Below are positions 1-6,865 of a stretch of 7,878 nucleotides of DNA, piece after piece. The stretch is from JAAXQD01 sp032126435 (GTDB lineage: Bacteria > Desulfobacterota > Desulfobacteria > Desulfobacterales > UBA11574): the NCBI GenBank assembly GCA_032126435.1, contig JAQBBE010000069.1, positions 1 through 7,878 of the forward strand, in the 5' to 3' direction. The translations under genes and the position numbers were made by a program. The notes beneath the pieces were generated by a model. The model was not told the origin of the DNA. It ran no database searches and saw only the letters and a list, made by a program, of their open reading frames with translations. How positions within the stretch are numbered: the stretch's first letter is position 1; every line of letters begins with the position of its first letter.

Positions 1-1641
1 TCCAGAGCCGGTAAAAACCCTTATATTTATGAGCATGCCAATATCAGAGAGCAGGTCAGCTGGGTTCACCACGGTGAAAAGGCCACGGATAAGGCAACGT
101 TGCTTGTTGCAGCAGCCACTGCCAAAGCAGGCCTTCTAAAACCCCTTGAGCCCATTCGCATGGAAGCCCGGCGACATGCCACCGTTATCGGCGGCGGGGT
201 TGCCGGGCTGCGGGCGGCCAAAGATCTGGCCGACCGGGGAATTGAAGTCGTTTTGATTGAAAAAACACCTTTTCTCGGTGGACAAACTGCGCAACTGGAT
301 CGGATTGCGCCCACCGGCGACCGGGCGGCGGATCTTATTTCAGATCTTGCGGGACAGGTCCTGCGGGACGATTCCATTACGGTCCATACCTGCGCCAGTG
401 TTGAAAAATTCGAAGGATATGTCGGCAATTTCAAACTCGGCGTCAAAAAGCAGTCCGCTCAAACAGAAGCGCAGCAAATTCTTACGCAATTGAAAACTTC
501 CGGGAAAAACCCGGGTGAGTTTATTCCATTTGCGGGTCTGTACCCCTGGCCCCCGCCGGCTTCAGATGAGAAATTCAGTGTTGAAACCGGTGTAATCGTC
601 TTGGCAACCGGTTTTAAATCTTATGCCCCGTATCATGGAGAATACGGTTATGGTGAACTTAAAGCGGTGATAACGCTCCCCGAGTTGATCCGAATTTTGG
701 CAGAAAACAACACCGCCGGCAACTGCCTAAAAATAGACGGAAGAAACATACGGCATTTGGCCATGATCCACTGTGTCGGCAGCCGGAAGATTCCGGGCGT
801 CCACCCCGAAGATGAATCCGGAAACTTGAACGAATATTGTTCGCGGACGTGCTGCTCGGCCACGCTCAACGCTGCCAACATCATTCGTGAAACCTATCCT
901 GAAACTCAAGTTTTCGAATTTTATAGAGACATTCGGACCTATGGCCGGGGACAGGAAGAACTTTACGAACAGGCGTCCAGGAATAAAGTAATTTTTTTGC
1001 GTTTTGAAGCCCAGGATTCCCCTGAGGTTTCAAAGAACAGTGATTCGGATGATTTCCCGTTTCGGGTCAAAGTAAGGGATGCCCTGACGTTCGGTGAAGA
1101 AGTCGAGGCCCCGGTGGATCTGGTGGTTCTGGCCACTGGAATGGAACCGAACAACGTGTCCGAGCTGGTAGACATGATGAAAATTCCAGTCGGCGCAGAC
1201 CGCTTCCTGTTGGAAATTCATCCGAAACTGCGGCCGGTTGAACTGTCGGTTGCCGGGATTCTGCTGGCCGGCACCTGCCAGGCGCCCATGGATGTCGGAG
1301 AAGCCTGCACCGGCGCTTCCGCCGGCGCAGGCAAGGCCGCTGTATTGCTCGCTCGCGGATATGTAGAACTCGACCCCTTTGTGGCGGAGGTCGACCTCCA
1401 CATGTGCAACGGTTCGGGCGCCTGTGTGGAAGCCTGTTTAAATGAAGGCGCCCTGAATCTGGTTGAGATGGAAATCGATGGAAAAAAGGTTAAACGGGCC
1501 CGGGTGGCGCCGGCATTTTGTACAGGATGCGGTGCTTGTGTTGCGGTGTGTCCTGAAAATGCCATCGACATCAACGGATGGACGCTAAAACAATATGAGG
1601 CGATGGTTGATATGATCGTCTCCGATGACGTCGTGGCCTGA
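1..1641 (+). CDS. hdrA: HdrA, CoB-CoM heterodisulfide reductase A-type iron-sulfur flavoprotein (5' partial)
   Basis: FAD-containing core subunit of Hdr-type complexes, which passes or bifurcates electrons between a donor and HdrC/HdrB in the cytoplasm. The frame is already open at base 1: the first visible residues include the HdrA signature 'ANIREQVSWVHHGEKAT', so the true start and roughly 90 residues of the N-terminal domain lie upstream. Numbered from base 1, a GGGVAG Rossmann motif is at 64-69, with FAD-region 'FLGGQ' shortly after. C258, C280, C284 and C285 (CVGSR ... CSRTCC) match the C-xn-C-x3-CC set that holds a [4Fe-4S] cluster in HdrA. The C-terminus has two ferredoxin motifs. The second is complete (C507, C510, C513, C517-P). 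The first reads C469-x2-S472-x2-C475-x3-C479-L, so one ligand is serine and the usual proline is missing. A TTG at 100 is internal, not a start. The wHTH gene follows after 63 nt. Family assignment is very secure; the partner complex is inferred from neighbours. Confidence 0.95.
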   Translation, partial: SRAGKNPYIYEHANIREQVSWVHHGEKATDKATLLVAAATAKAGLLKPLEPIRMEARRHATVIGGGVAGLRAAKDLADRGIEVVLIEKTPFLGGQTAQLDRIAPTGDRAADLISDLAGQVLRDDSITVHTCASVEKFEGYVGNFKLGVKKQSAQTEAQQILTQLKTSGKNPGEFIPFAGLYPWPPPASDEKFSVETGVIVLATGFKSYAPYHGEYGYGELKAVITLPELIRILAENNTAGNCLKIDGRNIRHLAMIHCVGSRKIPGVHPEDESGNLNEYCSRTCCSATLNAANIIRETYPETQVFEFYRDIRTYGRGQEELYEQASRNKVIFLRFEAQDSPEVSKNSDSDDFPFRVKVRDALTFGEEVEAPVDLVVLATGMEPNNVSELVDMMKIPVGADRFLLEIHPKLRPVELSVAGILLAGTCQAPMDVGEACTGASAGAGKAAVLLARGYVELDPFVAEVDLHMCNGSGACVEACLNEGALNLVEMEIDGKKVKRARVAPAFCTGCGACVAVCPENAIDINGWTLKQYEAMVDMIVSDDVVA

Positions 1642-1663
1642 CCATTATTAAGCAATCACTTGA

Positions 1664-1680
1664 CAACTGGGCGGCAGTTG
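1664..1680. promoter_or_regulatory. Dyad symmetry upstream of the winged-helix gene, possible operator
   Basis: CAACTG and CAGTTG form a perfect 6-bp inverted repeat around a 5-nt GC-rich spacer. It lies in the 63-nt gap after hdrA, 24 nt before the start of a putative DNA-binding protein gene. This is the position expected for an autoregulatory operator, but a 6-bp dyad can arise by chance and no second copy was noticed in the window. Confidence 0.25.
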
Positions 1681-1704
1681 GCGTGCCGTTTGGAAAGGGT
1701 TCCA

Positions 1705-2034
1705 ATGAACCGAGACAATCAAAGTAGAACCGAAAAAAAAGATCTCCTGAAACGGCTGCGTAATGAGCGAAAAGAATGGATAACCCGGGCTTCTGCAAGA
1801 CTTAGACTGCAGAAAAAGGAATTAAGGGCCATAAAAGAGCAGCTCAGGGAAGGGGCCGGAACCGTGCCACAGATTGCCGCTGCAACGGGAATTCCTGCCC
1901 ACAGAGTCCTCTGGTATTTTGCGGCCCTCAAGAAGTACGGAGAGCTCATCGAGAACGAAAAAGACGGCAGTTATTACCGGTATTCATTAACCGGAAAACC
2001 AACCGAAGATGCATCTGTGCATAACCCGGATTGA
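1705..2034 (+). CDS. Small winged helix-turn-helix protein of the hdr cluster
   Basis: A 109-residue basic protein. Residues 10-49 are highly charged and predicted helical (KKDLLKRLRNERKE onward), possibly a coiled coil or dimerisation arm. Residues 53-77 (TVPQIAAATGIPAHRVLWYF plus ALKKY) look like a helix-turn-helix with a recognition helix, and residues 79-95 (GELIE...GSYYRYSL) like a wing. This resembles ArsR/MarR-type wHTH folds. The ATG at 1705 is chosen because GGAAAGGG lies 5 nt upstream; an earlier in-frame TTG at 1660 has no ribosome binding site. It sits inside the hdr run between hdrA and hdrC (49 nt to hdrC), so it is probably a local transcriptional regulator, though its target and signal are not visible. 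It has no cysteine, so an iron-sulfur or thiol-based redox sensor is unlikely. A structural or adaptor role is possible. Confidence 0.8.
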   Translation: MNRDNQSRTEKKDLLKRLRNERKEWITRASARLRLQKKELRAIKEQLREGAGTVPQIAAATGIPAHRVLWYFAALKKYGELIENEKDGSYYRYSLTGKPTEDASVHNPD

Positions 2035-2083
2035 TTCACCGATCCGATACAGAATGGATCTGACGTTAGTGAGGAGTGTGATA

Positions 2084-2386
2084 ATGACTTTATTGAATCC
2101 GAATTTTGCTAAAGAACTGGAGCGCTTTGGGGAAGACACCGCGCTGGAATGCTTTAACTGCGGAACCTGTGCCGCCATATGCCCGCTGATTTACGAGCAT
2201 TTTCCCCGCAGAATGATCCGCTACATCCAGCTGGGAGCAAAAGATCGAATTCTTGAAAATGCTCAGGACCTCTGGCGCTGCCTCCACTGCGGGCTTTGCA
2301 CCCAGACCTGCCCCAGAGAAGCCGATCCCGGGGAAGTCATTCTGAGCTTAAAACGCTTTGTTGTGGATATTTGGAGGAGGTCCTGA
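2084..2386 (+). CDS. hdrC: HdrC, heterodisulfide reductase C-type 2x[4Fe-4S] subunit
   Basis: Small electron-relay subunit (100 residues) linking HdrA to HdrB. Two classical ferredoxin motifs are visible: C23-x2-C26-x2-C29-x3-C33-P (CFNCGTCAAICP) and C66-x2-C69-x2-C72-x3-C76-P (CLHCGLCTQTCP). Between them is the HdrC-typical 'FPRRMIRYIQLG' segment. Start ATG 2084 has GAGGAG 7 nt upstream; the earlier in-frame ATGs at 2009 and 2054 would only add a non-homologous leader overlapping the wHTH gene. At 100 residues it is at the short end for HdrC: it stops soon after the second motif (PGEVILSLKRF). The HdrB-like gene starts 1 nt after its stop codon, with the ribosome binding site inside hdrC, which suggests translational coupling and a fixed HdrC:HdrB stoichiometry. 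No membrane segments or signal peptide are seen, so it is cytoplasmic. Confidence 0.92.
   Translation: MTLLNPNFAKELERFGEDTALECFNCGTCAAICPLIYEHFPRRMIRYIQLGAKDRILENAQDLWRCLHCGLCTQTCPREADPGEVILSLKRFVVDIWRRS
2373..2380 (+). promoter_or_regulatory. Strong Shine-Dalgarno for the HdrB-like gene, embedded in hdrC
   Basis: GGAGGAGG lies 7 nt before the ATG at 2388 and within the last codons of hdrC. It fixes the HdrB-like start and rules out the in-frame upstream start at 2358. Confidence 0.8.
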
Positions 2387-2387
2387 A

Positions 2388-3317
2388 ATGTATAATCCCA
2401 GGGATATTATCGACCTGATTGCCGACAATGTCAGAAAAACCCGGAATCCGTTCGGCATCCCGAAATTTTTATGCAACCGGTGGTGGAAAGATTCAGCCAT
2501 ACCCGAAAAAGGCGAGGCCCTGCTTTTTACCGGATTGATGTACCAGTTTGTTCCCTACATCGACCAATCGACCCGCTACCTGGAAAAATTTGAGGATACG
2601 CCCTGGGCGGATTTTGTGCGTTACGGCAAATATGTTCCCAATTATTTGGCGGGGATGGGTCTTGCCTTGCTGACACCCGGAAAGGCAAAGAAAAGATTCA
2701 ACACGATCCTCCAAAACATTGCCAAAATTCTTACAAAATCGAACGTAGATTTCTATTACCAGCCGGAACTGGATAGTTACAGCGGAATATTGCTATACGA
2801 TTTGGGGGATCAGGAGGGTTTTGTGCGCCATGCCGAATTTGTGGCTGCAAAACTCAAAAGGGCCGGAGTCAAAAGTCTCATTACGGTAGACCCCCACACC
2901 GCCTACGCCTTGAAAGTTCTCTATCCCAAGTACACCGGTCATCGCTTTGATGTGAAAACCTATTTTGAACGGGTCAACCTCACCTCAAAAAACGGCGGCG
3001 GTCGGGTCACCCTCCACGATCCCTGTTTCTACGGCAGGTACCTGGAACTGTCGGATGTTCCCCAAAAAATTCTGCGCGATCTGGATATCGAATGTGTTAA
3101 CGTGAGAAATTCGGGGCTGTTCACCCATTGCTGCGGAGGACCGGCGGAGTCCATTTCTCCCAAGCTTTCCAAAGAAATTCTCCACCGCCGGGTCGAAGAA
3201 TTGCAATCTACCGGGGCCCCCATTGTCGCCATGTGTCCTATCTGTTTGGGGAATCTGGAAAAGTCCGGCGCACAGGTCGAAGATCTGTCGTCGCTGATCG
3301 CTCGATGTGCAGCGTGA
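2388..3317 (+). CDS. hdrB: HdrB-like CCG-domain protein with only one intact cluster motif
   Basis: A 309-residue soluble protein of the HdrB/HdrD (CCG domain) superfamily, the presumed thiol/disulfide-active subunit paired with HdrC. The C-terminal CCG motif is complete: C213 (HDPCFYGR), C248-C249-G (HCCGGP) and C283-x2-C286 (MCPICLGNL), suitable for a non-cubane or site-differentiated [4Fe-4S] cluster. The N-terminal copy keeps the fold-typical sequence context but not the cysteines: the 'FTG' strand reads FTGLMYQ, the CCG position reads G-I134-L-L, and the CxxC position reads D168-P-H-T171. Canonical methanogen HdrB needs two clusters to cleave CoM-S-S-CoB; this protein should carry one, as in DsrK/HmcF/TmcB-type proteins. 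The substrate is therefore unlikely to be CoM-S-S-CoB and is unknown. The gene is coupled to hdrC (1-nt gap) and followed after 68 nt by the DsrE-like gene. Confidence 0.88.
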   Translation: MYNPRDIIDLIADNVRKTRNPFGIPKFLCNRWWKDSAIPEKGEALLFTGLMYQFVPYIDQSTRYLEKFEDTPWADFVRYGKYVPNYLAGMGLALLTPGKAKKRFNTILQNIAKILTKSNVDFYYQPELDSYSGILLYDLGDQEGFVRHAEFVAAKLKRAGVKSLITVDPHTAYALKVLYPKYTGHRFDVKTYFERVNLTSKNGGGRVTLHDPCFYGRYLELSDVPQKILRDLDIECVNVRNSGLFTHCCGGPAESISPKLSKEILHRRVEELQSTGAPIVAMCPICLGNLEKSGAQVEDLSSLIARCAA

Positions 3318-3385
3318 CGTTACGCGCATGGCAATAACTTTTTATTTTATTTTTACTTTTTAACCCAGAAAAGGAGGCAATTATT
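3318..3385. other. Short AT-rich intergenic region with a stop-codon-spanning palindrome
   Basis: The 14-nt near-palindrome GCGTGACGTTACGC (3312-3325, one G.T pair) spans the HdrB-like stop codon, followed by a T-rich tract (about 3340-3361). A weak GTTA...TAAC stem directly precedes TTTTT. This could be a leaky terminator or an AT-rich promoter region separating hdrCB from the DsrE-like gene, but the stems are too poor for a firm call. AAGGAGG at 3371-3377 is the ribosome binding site of the next gene. Confidence 0.35.
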
Positions 3386-3763
3386 ATGGCTGAAAAAGAA
3401 GAAAAAATACTGTATATCTGTACACATGCGGGCGAAGACCCCGAAAAAGCGGCGATGCCCTTTGTCATGGCCAACGCCGCTATCACCATGGACATAAAAA
3501 CAACGATTGCGCTGCAGGGAAACGGTGTCTACCTGGCACAAAAAGGCTATGTGGACACCATGCTTCCGGCCGGCGGATTTCCGCCGGTCAAAAAACTGAT
3601 TCATGATTTCATGGAACATGGCGGAAAGCTGCTGGTTTGCGTGCCCTGCATCAAGGAACGTAACATCGATGAAGACAGCGATATGATCGACGGCGCCCAA
3701 ACCACGGCTGCCGGAACCTTAACTGTTGAGGCCCTTGAATCCGATGCAGTTTTTGTATATTAA
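3386..3763 (+). CDS. DsrE/DsrF-family sulfur-relay-like protein
   Basis: A 125-residue soluble protein with the DsrE-like alpha/beta fold pattern: an initial strand (KILYICTHAGEDPEKA), a helix, a 'KTTIALQGNGVYLA' strand-helix, and the strand 'GGKLLVCVPCIKER'. C85 and C88 form a C-x2-C at the end of that strand, at the place where DsrE-type proteins carry the cysteine that accepts persulfide; C12 is a further cysteine. The start is secured by AAGGAGG 8 nt before the ATG. DsrE-family proteins carry sulfane sulfur in Dsr and sHdr sulfur metabolism, while distant relatives have unknown roles. Lying between two Hdr-type modules, it may deliver or accept sulfane sulfur for one of the CCG-domain subunits (inference). 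It has no DsrF or DsrH partner here, so it is a stand-alone member. It stops with TAA, unlike the TGA stops of its neighbours. Confidence 0.8.
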   Translation: MAEKEEKILYICTHAGEDPEKAAMPFVMANAAITMDIKTTIALQGNGVYLAQKGYVDTMLPAGGFPPVKKLIHDFMEHGGKLLVCVPCIKERNIDEDSDMIDGAQTTAAGTLTVEALESDAVFVY

Positions 3764-3932
3764 AGAAGGGTTCAGGATCACGATTTTCCTTTGATTAAAA
3801 CCCATACCGCACAAGCCTGATGCGAAAGGAATTTTACTAACGCGAAAACACGAAAATATAGTCGACTTTCGTGTTTTCGTGTTTAGTAGAAGCCTAATTG
3901 ATCGTAAACAAACTGTGAGATATCAATTTGAA
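3764..3932. other. 169-nt intergenic region between the two Hdr modules
   Basis: Longest non-coding gap in the window. It holds the palindrome at 3835-3888 and otherwise AT-rich sequence without a convincing -35/-10 pair. A GGGTT...AACCC pairing (3768-3802) encloses a long loop and is not convincing. This is the likeliest place for a transcript boundary between the modules. Confidence 0.5.
3835..3888. repeat. Long imperfect palindrome, REP-like element or hairpin
   Basis: Left arm 3835-3855 (TACTAACGCGAAAACACGAAA) less its last base, and right arm 3867-3888, are reverse complements apart from one single-base indel and one G/A difference, around an 11-nt spacer. The arms contain the short direct unit CGAAAACA/CGAAAATA. 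The RNA would fold into a ~21-bp stem. There is no terminal U-run, so it is not a classic intrinsic terminator; CACGAAA-type arms suggest a dispersed intergenic palindrome or a mobile-element relic. Confidence 0.7.
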
Positions 3933-5177
3933 ATGGGAAACAAGAATGTACTCATTATCGGAGGCGGAACGGCAGGTCTTTCTGCAGCCGTTGAACTGGT
4001 CAATTTAGACATCCATGTCGATCTGGTGGAGAAATCGGACTTTCTTGGAGGATATGCCGTCGGATACACCTGTAAAGCCACTCGAAACACCTGCGTAAAG
4101 TGCGGTGCCTGCATGGTGGAAGAAAAACTCAACGATACGATTTTACATCCGAAGATAAAAATATGGACAGGCAGCCGTGTGCAGGAGGTATCTAAAAACG
4201 GCCGGTTCACGGCTAAAATACATTGCAAGCCGAAATATATAGACCCGCATAAGTGTACAAATTGCCGAATATGTTTTGATAAATGTCCGGTCGATGGCGC
4301 AATCCTTCATGGGTCTTCAAAAAGCAACATTCCCTTTTATGCCGTTAACGAAGACTTATGCCTGTATCTAAAAGACAAATCCTGTGGTCTATGCCGGGAT
4401 GAATGTCCGGAAAAGGCTATAAATCTGGACTCAAAAGCCACCGAATATATCAAAGAAGCAGATGCCGTCCTGGTTGCTGCCGGATTCCAACCGTTTAGTC
4501 CCGTGGGCAAGCCATACGGGTATGGTCTTTTTAAAAATGTCCTTTCAACGCTCGACCTGGAAAGAATGCTAAAACAGACGGCACGCGTAAAAAAGCCGAG
4601 CGATAATAAACCTCCTGAGCGAATCGCCTTTATTCAGTGTGTCGGCTCCAGAGATTCCAAGCTGAATCATCTTTGGTGCTCGAAGATATGCTGCGGTTCG
4701 GCGCTGCGCATGGCAAGACGGATCAAAGACCGGCAGCCTGAAATCGACATCACCGTTTTCTATATGGACGTTCAGACCTTCGGAAAAGACTTCGAGCAAT
4801 TCTATAAAGACGCTCAGGAAGAGGTGCGGATGATACGCGCGATTCCCGGCGACATTTATGAAACGGACCGTCAAAAGCTGAAGATAAACTTTTTAAACAA
4901 CACGACCCACGAAACCTTGGAGGAGATTTTTGATCTGGTGGTACTTTCCATCGGGATTACGCCGGGTAAAGACAACGGGGAAATAGCGGAGTTGCTGCAT
5001 CTAAACCTCGCTGATTCCGGATTTTTCGAGTCCGGAGCTGAAGAAGCATCGGCGCCGAATACCGGTATTTTTACGGCCGGCACGATCTCCGGGGCCATGA
5101 GCATTCCCGAAGCCATTGCCAGCGCCGGGAAAGCCACCCGGCAAATTGTCAAATACCTTAAGCCGAACGGTTCATGA
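3933..5177 (+). CDS. QmoA-like short HdrA flavoprotein with inserted ferredoxin domain
   Basis: A 414-residue soluble FAD protein, HdrA-type but without the HdrA N-terminal domain, the size and layout of QmoA. GGGTAG (10-15) is the dinucleotide-binding loop, followed by 'DFLGGY'. C47-x6-C54-x2-C57-x2-C60 could bind a further cluster. An inserted ferredoxin has C108/C111/C114/C118-P and C143-x7-C151-x2-C154-x3-C158-P. C236, C249, C253 and C254 (CVGSR ... CSKICC) form the HdrA core [4Fe-4S] site. Near the end, 'GIFTAGTISGAMSIPEAIASAGKA' closes the FAD domain (first and last residues quoted loosely across positions 380-405). ATG 3933 is chosen because the Rossmann strand begins at residue 5; the in-frame GTG at 3879 lies inside the palindrome and has no ribosome binding site. 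The ribosome binding site at 3933 is itself weak. It probably pairs with the QmoB-like protein encoded next (55-nt gap). Its electron partner is unknown; there is no QmoC in view. Confidence 0.88.
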   Translation: MGNKNVLIIGGGTAGLSAAVELVNLDIHVDLVEKSDFLGGYAVGYTCKATRNTCVKCGACMVEEKLNDTILHPKIKIWTGSRVQEVSKNGRFTAKIHCKPKYIDPHKCTNCRICFDKCPVDGAILHGSSKSNIPFYAVNEDLCLYLKDKSCGLCRDECPEKAINLDSKATEYIKEADAVLVAAGFQPFSPVGKPYGYGLFKNVLSTLDLERMLKQTARVKKPSDNKPPERIAFIQCVGSRDSKLNHLWCSKICCGSALRMARRIKDRQPEIDITVFYMDVQTFGKDFEQFYKDAQEEVRMIRAIPGDIYETDRQKLKINFLNNTTHETLEEIFDLVVLSIGITPGKDNGEIAELLHLNLADSGFFESGAEEASAPNTGIFTAGTISGAMSIPEAIASAGKATRQIVKYLKPNGS

Positions 5178-5220
5178 TAAATTTAATAGCTTCAAAAGTG
5201 GTTTGAAAATCATCATAAAA

Positions 5221-5227
5221 AAGGTGG
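5221..5227 (+). promoter_or_regulatory. Shine-Dalgarno selecting a TTG start
   Basis: AAGGTGG stands 5 nt before the TTG at 5233. It favours this start over the in-frame TTG at 5116, which would overlap the end of the QmoA-like gene and add a 39-residue non-homologous leader. Confidence 0.7.
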
Positions 5228-5232
5228 TCTCT

Positions 5233-6816
5233 TTGAACAATAAAACACTGATTTTCGGAAACGGGCCGTGCGCCCACTATATTGCTGAAGATCTTCTAAG
5301 CACGGGCGCAGATATTGTCATTGCAACCACAGATAAAACCTGTGATTTTTCCCCATCAGAACATTCCGGATCAATAGAAATCCTTACCGACACACGGCTG
5401 GTTTCGTGCCACGGCACCGCAGGAAATTTCAGGATTTTGGCAGCTCAGAATAACAACCATATTACAAGAACTGTTGCCGGCATTATCGTTGCTGAAGAAG
5501 ATCAAAGAAAACCCAATTTTTCCTTGTACGGGTTGAAAGCGTCTTCTCATGTTATCCGTCTATCCCGAATGAAGAAATTGCTGCTCGATTCATTTCAAGA
5601 AGAAAGTTTTCTTTCAGGTTCAAAAAAGGTGGTTTTCCTTACCGGGCTTGTTAAAGAGAGTCATCCGGCAATCGCAGAAGAAATCATGCATTCCGCTCTT
5701 AGGCTCCAATCAGACTTTAATCTGCAGACCTATATTCTGACAGCCAATCTTAAGGTTGCTGCCGATGGTCTTGAAGCCCTATACCGAGAAACAAAAGAAG
5801 CCGGCGCCGTCTATATCAAGTTCACAGACACCCGTCCTGAAATTCATTCTGAAAGTGACGATAGCGTCCAAATCGAGTTTGTCGACGAAATAACTCTGAA
5901 AAAGTTCAGATTAACACCGGACATTACCGTTGTGGATGAAACGATTGTGCCGTCTGATTATGCTGCCGATCTTTCAAGAATACTTGGGGTCGATACAGAC
6001 GCCGACGGATTCGTCCAGACAGACAATGTTCATCGGTTTACTGTATTTACGAACCGAAAAGGGATAATGACCGCCGGTCCTTCTAGGAGCATCCAGACTT
6101 GCAGCGACCAGATAACGGACGCTGCAAATGCTTCACTGGCCTCAGCTGAACTCATTGCCGGCCTTCAGATTGTGCCGGAAGACCGGGCGGAAATCGACAA
6201 AGGTCAGTGCATACGGTGCCTGACCTGCTATCGTCTCTGTCCATACCGCGCAATCACGCTAAATACACGAGTGGTCGTTGAACCTCATGCCTGCGAAAGA
6301 TGCGGAATATGTGCCGCGCAATGTCCGAGGGGCGCTATCCGTATAAAACATCTTGATCCGGCGTTAATCTCAAAACAGATGGTATCAGGGTATACCCCTC
6401 AAAAGGAAGATGCCTTTACGCCATTTATAGTGGCCTTCTGCTGCAGCCGTTCGGCAGTCCAGGCCCGTGAACTTGCGCGATGCATGGGACACGAACTTCC
6501 TTCAGGACTAAAGGTCATCGAAGTGCCCTGCTCGGGCAGTATATCTTTGGATCATATCTTTGCGGCATTTAAAAAGAATGCCGATGGTGTTATAGTCCTG
6601 ACATGCCATGAGGGGAACTGTCATTCAGAACGCGGAAATGTTTATGCCCGACAAACGGTCGATCAGATAGCAGATAAGTTTCCACAAATCGGTTTTGAAA
6701 AGGACCGTATCGCCATACAAACCCTTGCGTCCAATATGGGAACGGAATTTGCGGAGATGGTAAACCGCTTTGAAGCGAATATCATAGAACTCGGCCCCAG
6801 CAGGTTGAAAAAGTGA
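5233..6816 (+). CDS. QmoB-like protein: degenerate HdrA fold + 2x[4Fe-4S] ferredoxin + MvhD-like domain
   Basis: A 527-residue soluble protein starting at TTG. N-terminal 'LIFGNGPCAHYIAEDL' (G9-N-G-P-C-A14) is a nucleotide-binding loop that departs from GxGxxG, and 'GIMTAGPSRSI' around 280 recalls the closing FAD motif, so FAD binding is plausible but not assured. The core CVGSR...CC cluster motif of HdrA is absent. A ferredoxin domain follows: C326/C329/C332/C336-P and C354/C357/C360/C364-P. The C-terminal domain resembles MvhD/FlpD: 'FCCSRS' (C403, C404, S407), 'VPCSGS' (C433) and 'CHEGNCHSERGN' (C458, C463). MvhD usually has FCCNWC, so one cysteine is serine here; QmoB proteins also deviate at this place. 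MvhD-type domains pass electrons between a hydrogenase or dehydrogenase and HdrA. Its position between QmoA-like and HdrD-like genes supports a joint complex. No hydrogenase is visible. Confidence 0.85.
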   Translation: MNNKTLIFGNGPCAHYIAEDLLSTGADIVIATTDKTCDFSPSEHSGSIEILTDTRLVSCHGTAGNFRILAAQNNNHITRTVAGIIVAEEDQRKPNFSLYGLKASSHVIRLSRMKKLLLDSFQEESFLSGSKKVVFLTGLVKESHPAIAEEIMHSALRLQSDFNLQTYILTANLKVAADGLEALYRETKEAGAVYIKFTDTRPEIHSESDDSVQIEFVDEITLKKFRLTPDITVVDETIVPSDYAADLSRILGVDTDADGFVQTDNVHRFTVFTNRKGIMTAGPSRSIQTCSDQITDAANASLASAELIAGLQIVPEDRAEIDKGQCIRCLTCYRLCPYRAITLNTRVVVEPHACERCGICAAQCPRGAIRIKHLDPALISKQMVSGYTPQKEDAFTPFIVAFCCSRSAVQARELARCMGHELPSGLKVIEVPCSGSISLDHIFAAFKKNADGVIVLTCHEGNCHSERGNVYARQTVDQIADKFPQIGFEKDRIAIQTLASNMGTEFAEMVNRFEANIIELGPSRLKK

Positions 6817-6865
6817 TGACACCAATTTATTTAGAATTTATAATAAAATGAGGTTAAATGTTTAG

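Noticed and set aside
1030..1401. Antisense open frames across hdrA (also 1218-1655 and others elsewhere)
   Set aside because: They mirror strong coding sequence on the + strand and show no recognisable domain or independent ribosome binding site.
1660..1688. TTGACA as a sigma70 -35 box before the winged-helix gene
   Set aside because: No acceptable -10 hexamer 15-19 nt downstream; the region there is GC-rich.
1639..1707. Read-through of the hdrA TGA into the winged-helix gene, since both share one frame with no stop between
   Set aside because: HdrA ends normally here, the linker is not family-like, no G-loop hairpin at SECIS distance was recognised, and the winged-helix gene has its own ribosome binding site. 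One-in-three frame coincidence.
3320..3365. Intrinsic terminator after the HdrB-like gene
   Set aside because: The T-rich tract is present, but the preceding stem is only about four pairs with a large irregular loop.
3879..3932. GTG 3879 as start of the QmoA-like gene
   Set aside because: Lies in the palindrome arm, has no ribosome binding site, and adds a leader with no family similarity.
5116..5232. TTG 5116 as start of the QmoB-like gene
   Set aside because: Overlaps the upstream gene and lacks a ribosome binding site; TTG 5233 has AAGGTGG at good spacing and begins at the Rossmann strand.
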